Source of the DNA: Planctomycetota bacterium
GTDB taxonomy: Bacteria; Planctomycetota; Planctomycetia; Gemmatales; Gemmataceae
Direction: 5' to 3'
Length of the DNA: 63,342 nt
Assembly (NCBI GenBank): GCA_021781415.1
Contig: JAJXWW010000229.1
Span: forward strand, 1 to 63,342
The first letter of the stretch is position 1, and every line of letters begins with the position of its first letter. Positions 60,138 to 63,342 of the stretch are shown in pieces. The notes under the pieces are model-generated. The model was not told the DNA's origin and searched no databases. It saw only the letters and a program-made list of their open reading frames with translations. The position numbers and the translations under genes were made by a program.

Positions 60138-60524
60138 CAGGGCCGCGCGCCGCGCCCGGCGCTACGGCTCACGCGCTTTCGTGGCATCGGCAAGCCCTGG
60201 TGGGTGCGCATCACCCGAACGACAAGACTCTGGCTGCACAAGCTGCGCCTCTTCCCTTCATAAGCCCCTGTCAACTTTGTAGCTGGTCGGCACGGTTTGA
60301 ATTTTTTTCATTTCGTGGCGAAGTTTGCGCGCCGTTTTCGCATTGGAGGTAACCCCGAGCCGTTGACTCCACTGCGTGGGCGGCTCCTGGCTGGAACAGC
60401 AACCGATGAGGCAGCCATCAGGCAACCCTCACCGGCCCGATCGAACCCGGTCGCTCGGTTTCGCGCCCGGCTCGCTGTCTCTTCCTTGTACCGCAGACCA
60501 CGGCTCTCTACGCGGAGAATTCCC
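60138..60524. other. 387-base gap before the surface protein
   Basis: No gene is supported. A frame open from 60297 joins the surface-protein gene, but its product before 60525 has no signal and an unlikely composition. An AT-rich patch (GGTTTGAATTTTTTTCATTT near 60293-60312) could hold a promoter. Nothing else was recognised. Confidence 0.4.
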
Positions 60525-63332
60525 ATGACCCTTCGCTACTGGATTCGCAAACTGTTCGTTCGCAAACCTCGCACCATTCGCAAGGAGCCGATTCGAATCC
60601 GGCCGCGTCTGGAAGCATTGGAGGACCGCACGCTGCTCTCCGGCGACCTATTTACCACCGGCGATTTGATCGCCGCCATCCAGAACGCCAACACGTCCGG
60701 CAGTGCGACCACGCTCTATCTGGCCAGCAACAATGCCATTTTCGATTTCACATCGGCGTACAACTCCACCCCGAACGCCTTGCCGATCATCACGGGCAAT
60801 ATCACGATCGTCGGCAACGGTCAGACCATCGAGCGAACCGGCGGGCCGGCCTTTCGGCTGTTCGATGTGGCTTCGGGCGGCTCGTTGACTCTGGAGAATA
60901 TGACACTGACGGGCGGTTTAGCGCAGGGCTCGGGTTCCGCGGCGGACGGCGGTGCCATCTACAATTCGGGAAACTTGGCGCTCAGCGGCGTGGCGGTCAA
61001 GAGCAATAAGGCCGTGGGTAACAGCGGCGGCCGCACGCCGGGATCTCTTAACGGCAATGTAGGCGCGAGTGCCGGCGGGGGTGGCTTGTATGTGGCGGGA
61101 GGCACCGTCACACTGAGCAACGATACGCTCAGCGGCAACGGCGCTCAGGGCGGCAACGGCGGTAACGGCAACTTCGACAGCCAGCATGTCGGAGGTTACG
61201 GTGGCACCGGTGGTTTTGGTTCCGGCGGCGGCTTGTTCGTGGCAGGCGGATTCGTCGCATTAAACAACGATACGTTTAGTAGCAATATGGCTCAAGGCGG
61301 CGCAGGCGGCCACGGTGGCATCGGCCTGCCTACCGGCCCTCCCGGCGGTCCCGGCTTCAAAATCGGCCGCGGCGGCGGCGGCGGGACCGGCGGCACGGGG
61401 GCGGGCGGCGGCGTGTACGTCACCGCAGGTACCGTCACACTGAGCGACGGTACGCTTAGCGCCAATCAGGCCAAGGGTGGCAACGGCGGCAGCGGCGGCA
61501 GCGGTTCACCCGTTGGCCTAGCCGGCGTAGGCGGTTTGGGCGCGGGCGGCGGCCTGTATGTGGCTGGGGGCAGTGCCACGCTGAGCAACGACACCCTCAA
61601 CGGTGATAACGCCGACGGTGGCAGCGGCGGTACCGGCGGCAGCGCCGCTGGCGTCTCCGCTACCGGCGGCACCGGCGGTTTAGGCGCGGGCGGCGGCTTG
61701 GTGATGGCCAGCAAATACTTTGAGACCGGGGCAGGCACCCTCCTACTTGGCAATGATACCGTCAGCGGCAATTACGTTGTCGGCGGCTATGGCGGCAACG
61801 GCGGCGGAGCCACTTACGGCGGCGAGGGCGGCAACGGTGGCGGAGCCGTTGGCGGCGGATTGGACATCCTCGGTGGTAGCACGGCCATCCTGGCCAACAC
61901 GATAATCGCCCAAGACAACCTCTTCCTCCGTCCCGGAGGAGCGGGAGGATTTGGCTTCACAGGCTCTGGTGCATCCGGTTCCTATGGAAGCGCCTCAAAT
62001 CCTGACGTCTCCGGCACTGTGCAATCCAGCGATCACGATCTCATCGGCGATGGTGCCGGCTTCCGCGCCACCACGAGCAACGGGGATCAGGTGGGCACCG
62101 CTTCCAATCCCATCAATCCGCTGCTCGGATCGCTGCAAAACAACGGTGGTCCCACCCAGAGCATGGCTCTATTGGCCGGTAGTCCGGCCATCGACGCCGG
62201 CGACAACAGCGCCGTCCCGGACGCCATCGACCAGCGCGGCTACGCCCGCATCGTCGGCAACGCCGTGGACATTGGCGCTTACGAATACGCAGCGACTGCC
62301 GCCACCACGGACTTGTCCGTCCGCGGCAAAGCCCCCTCAACCGCCGCGTTCGGCGGACAGATCACCTACACGCTGACCGTGACCAACGACAATTCCAGCG
62401 CCCAGAGCAACATCACACTGGCCGATGTGCTGCCGGCCAACACCGCGCTGGTGTCGTGGACCGTGCCCAGCGGCTGGAGCAGCAGCGCTCCGGCCGCTGG
62501 CTCCAGCGGCACGGTGTCGGCCTGGATCACCTCGCTGACCACCAACACTTCGGCCACCTTCTCCTTGGTCGTCCAACTCAACAGCAGCGCGGCTGCCGGC
62601 ACGGTCATCAGCAACAAGGCTTCCGTCGGACCCATCACCGGAGATCCGACTCCCAGCAACAACAGCGCCAGCTTCCAGACCACGGTCACCCAGGCCACGC
62701 CGACGGTCACTGTCAAGCCGGTCAACATCACCTACGGAACGGCCCTGGCCAACACCCAGCTCAGCGGCTCCGCTACCTCGACCGTCGATGGCAATACCGT
62801 GACCGTGGCGGGCACCTTCACTTACACCAGCGCCGCGGAGACCGTCCTCGGTGCCGGCAACGACCAAAGCGAGGCCGTATCCTTCACGCCCAGCGACACA
62901 ACTGACTACGCGACGGTGCAGACGACGGCGACCATCAACGTCGTCCCGGCGAGCTTGACGGTGATGGCCGACAACCTGTCCATGACCTACGGCGGCAGTG
63001 TGCCGCCGCTGACTTACCACTACTCCGGCTTGGTCAACGGCGATACCAGCGCCGCTTTCGCCGGTGCCCTGGCGACCAGTGCGACCTCGTCGAGCAACGT
63101 CAGTGGCTACGCGATCAGCCAAGGGAACCTGGCGGCGACCGGCAATTACACCATCGCTACCTTTAACGCCGGCACTCTGACTGTCAACCCGGCACAACTG
63201 ACGATCGACCCGACCTCTAGTGCCCCTTCAAGGCTGAGAATTGGGGTTGCATCTGTTGTAGTTTTTCGGGAAACTTTCGACCACAAGGAGGTTTCCCATG
63301 AACAAGAAATTCATTGTCCGCCTGACGGATGA
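60525..63332 (+). pseudogene. Gly-rich planctomycete surface protein, cut by an IS element
   Basis: 935 codons from ATG 60525 (GGAGA upstream). The N-terminal RPRLEALEDRTLLSG (about 27-41) is the planctomycete extracellular-export signature. About 50-135 has a right-handed-helix pattern (ITIVGNGQTIERTGG). About 135-480 is a low-complexity Gly-rich tract with a recurring unit GGGLYVAGGTVTLSNDTLSG, typical of autotransporter or pectate-lyase-like helices. DUF11-like (TDLSVRGKAPSTAAFGGQIT, about 590-690) and MBG-like (VTVKPVNITYGTALANTQLS, LSMTYGGSVPPLTYHYSGLV, about 720-900) Ig-like domains follow. The frame then breaks off after NPAQLTIDPTS into IS sequence, so the true end is lost or lies beyond the window. 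Confidence 0.75.
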
Positions 63333-63342
63333 AGAGCGTGGT
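63216..63342 (+). mobile_element. left end of an IS630-type insertion sequence (incomplete)
   Basis: After position about 63215 the sequence stops matching the surface-protein repeats. ATG 63298, with AAGGAGG upstream, starts MNKKFIVRLTDEERG, the usual N terminus of IS630-family transposases. The junction CTCTAGTGCC contains a TA, which IS630 uses as its target. The rest of the transposase and the right end are outside the window, so the boundary is approximate. Confidence 0.7.

Noticed and set aside
61060..61870. Resemblance to mycobacterial PE_PGRS Gly-rich repeats
   Set aside because: No PE domain; the export signature and DUF11/MBG-like domains fit planctomycete surface proteins.

Overview
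The window looks like a chromosomal segment from a member of the Planctomycetes, most likely in or near the Gemmataceae. The evidence is several membrane-anchored Ser/Thr kinases (one with WD40 repeats), a large surface protein opening with the planctomycete export signature LEALEDRTLLSG, a planctomycete-style ECF sigma factor beside a kinase, a HEAFH-type secreted protease-like protein, small secreted CxxC proteins and decayed IS/integrase debris. The genus cannot be fixed from sequence alone.

Layout. 1-2091: end of an accessory region, with a GYF/zinc-ribbon gene, a small hypothetical gene, the 3' half of a tRNA with its terminator (an attachment-site relic) and a palindromic repeat. 2092-5455: treZ (trehalose) and a Tat-exported oxidoreductase. 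5542-11221: an RNA-repair cassette, hen1 - HEAT-like gene - pnkp, all on the minus strand. 11484-14219: moeB, fabF, acpP. 14847-17141: tRNA-Gly, a small Dabb-type secreted protein, a tRNA-Leu(UAA) gene split by a 705-nt group I intron carrying an HNH homing endonuclease, and a TIM-barrel isomerase. 17302-20406: an unusual DedA protein and two secreted proteins. 20626-26430: arg operon argB-argD-argF and then rph, with a toxin/immunity-like cargo block wedged between argF and rph and flanked internally by a duplicated argF tail. 26537-39834: SPOR-like exported protein, esterase, a large GTPase-TM-C2-like fusion, serS, isochorismatase, aminotransferase, hemB - kinase - hemL, and a TPR/glycosyltransferase. 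39841-49793 (minus): flagellin, fliD, fliS, a TPR-OGT glycosyltransferase and a UDP-diacetamido-sugar-type trio, best read as a flagellin glycosylation unit. 50057-55406: transposase relic, ptsP, O-methyltransferase, larB, tRNA-Glu and tRNA-Ser. 55493-63342: hypothetical gene behind paired operators, ECF sigma factor, kinase-WD40 protein, and a Gly-rich surface protein cut by an IS630-type element at the window edge.

Most notable: (1) the tRNA-Leu(UAA) group I intron, inserted after U34 exactly as in cyanobacteria and plastids, with an HNH gene whose last codons also appear to form one strand of helix P6; (2) a HEAT-like gene inserted between hen1 and pnkp, which are normally neighbours, and so a candidate new part of bacterial RNA repair; (3) the cargo block with two putative toxin/immunity pairs at the end of argF, bracketed by a 28-bp direct repeat; (4) an unbroken run of overlapping genes linking flagellin to nucleotide-sugar synthesis. 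All names come from reading motifs and gene order by eye; no database search was run.
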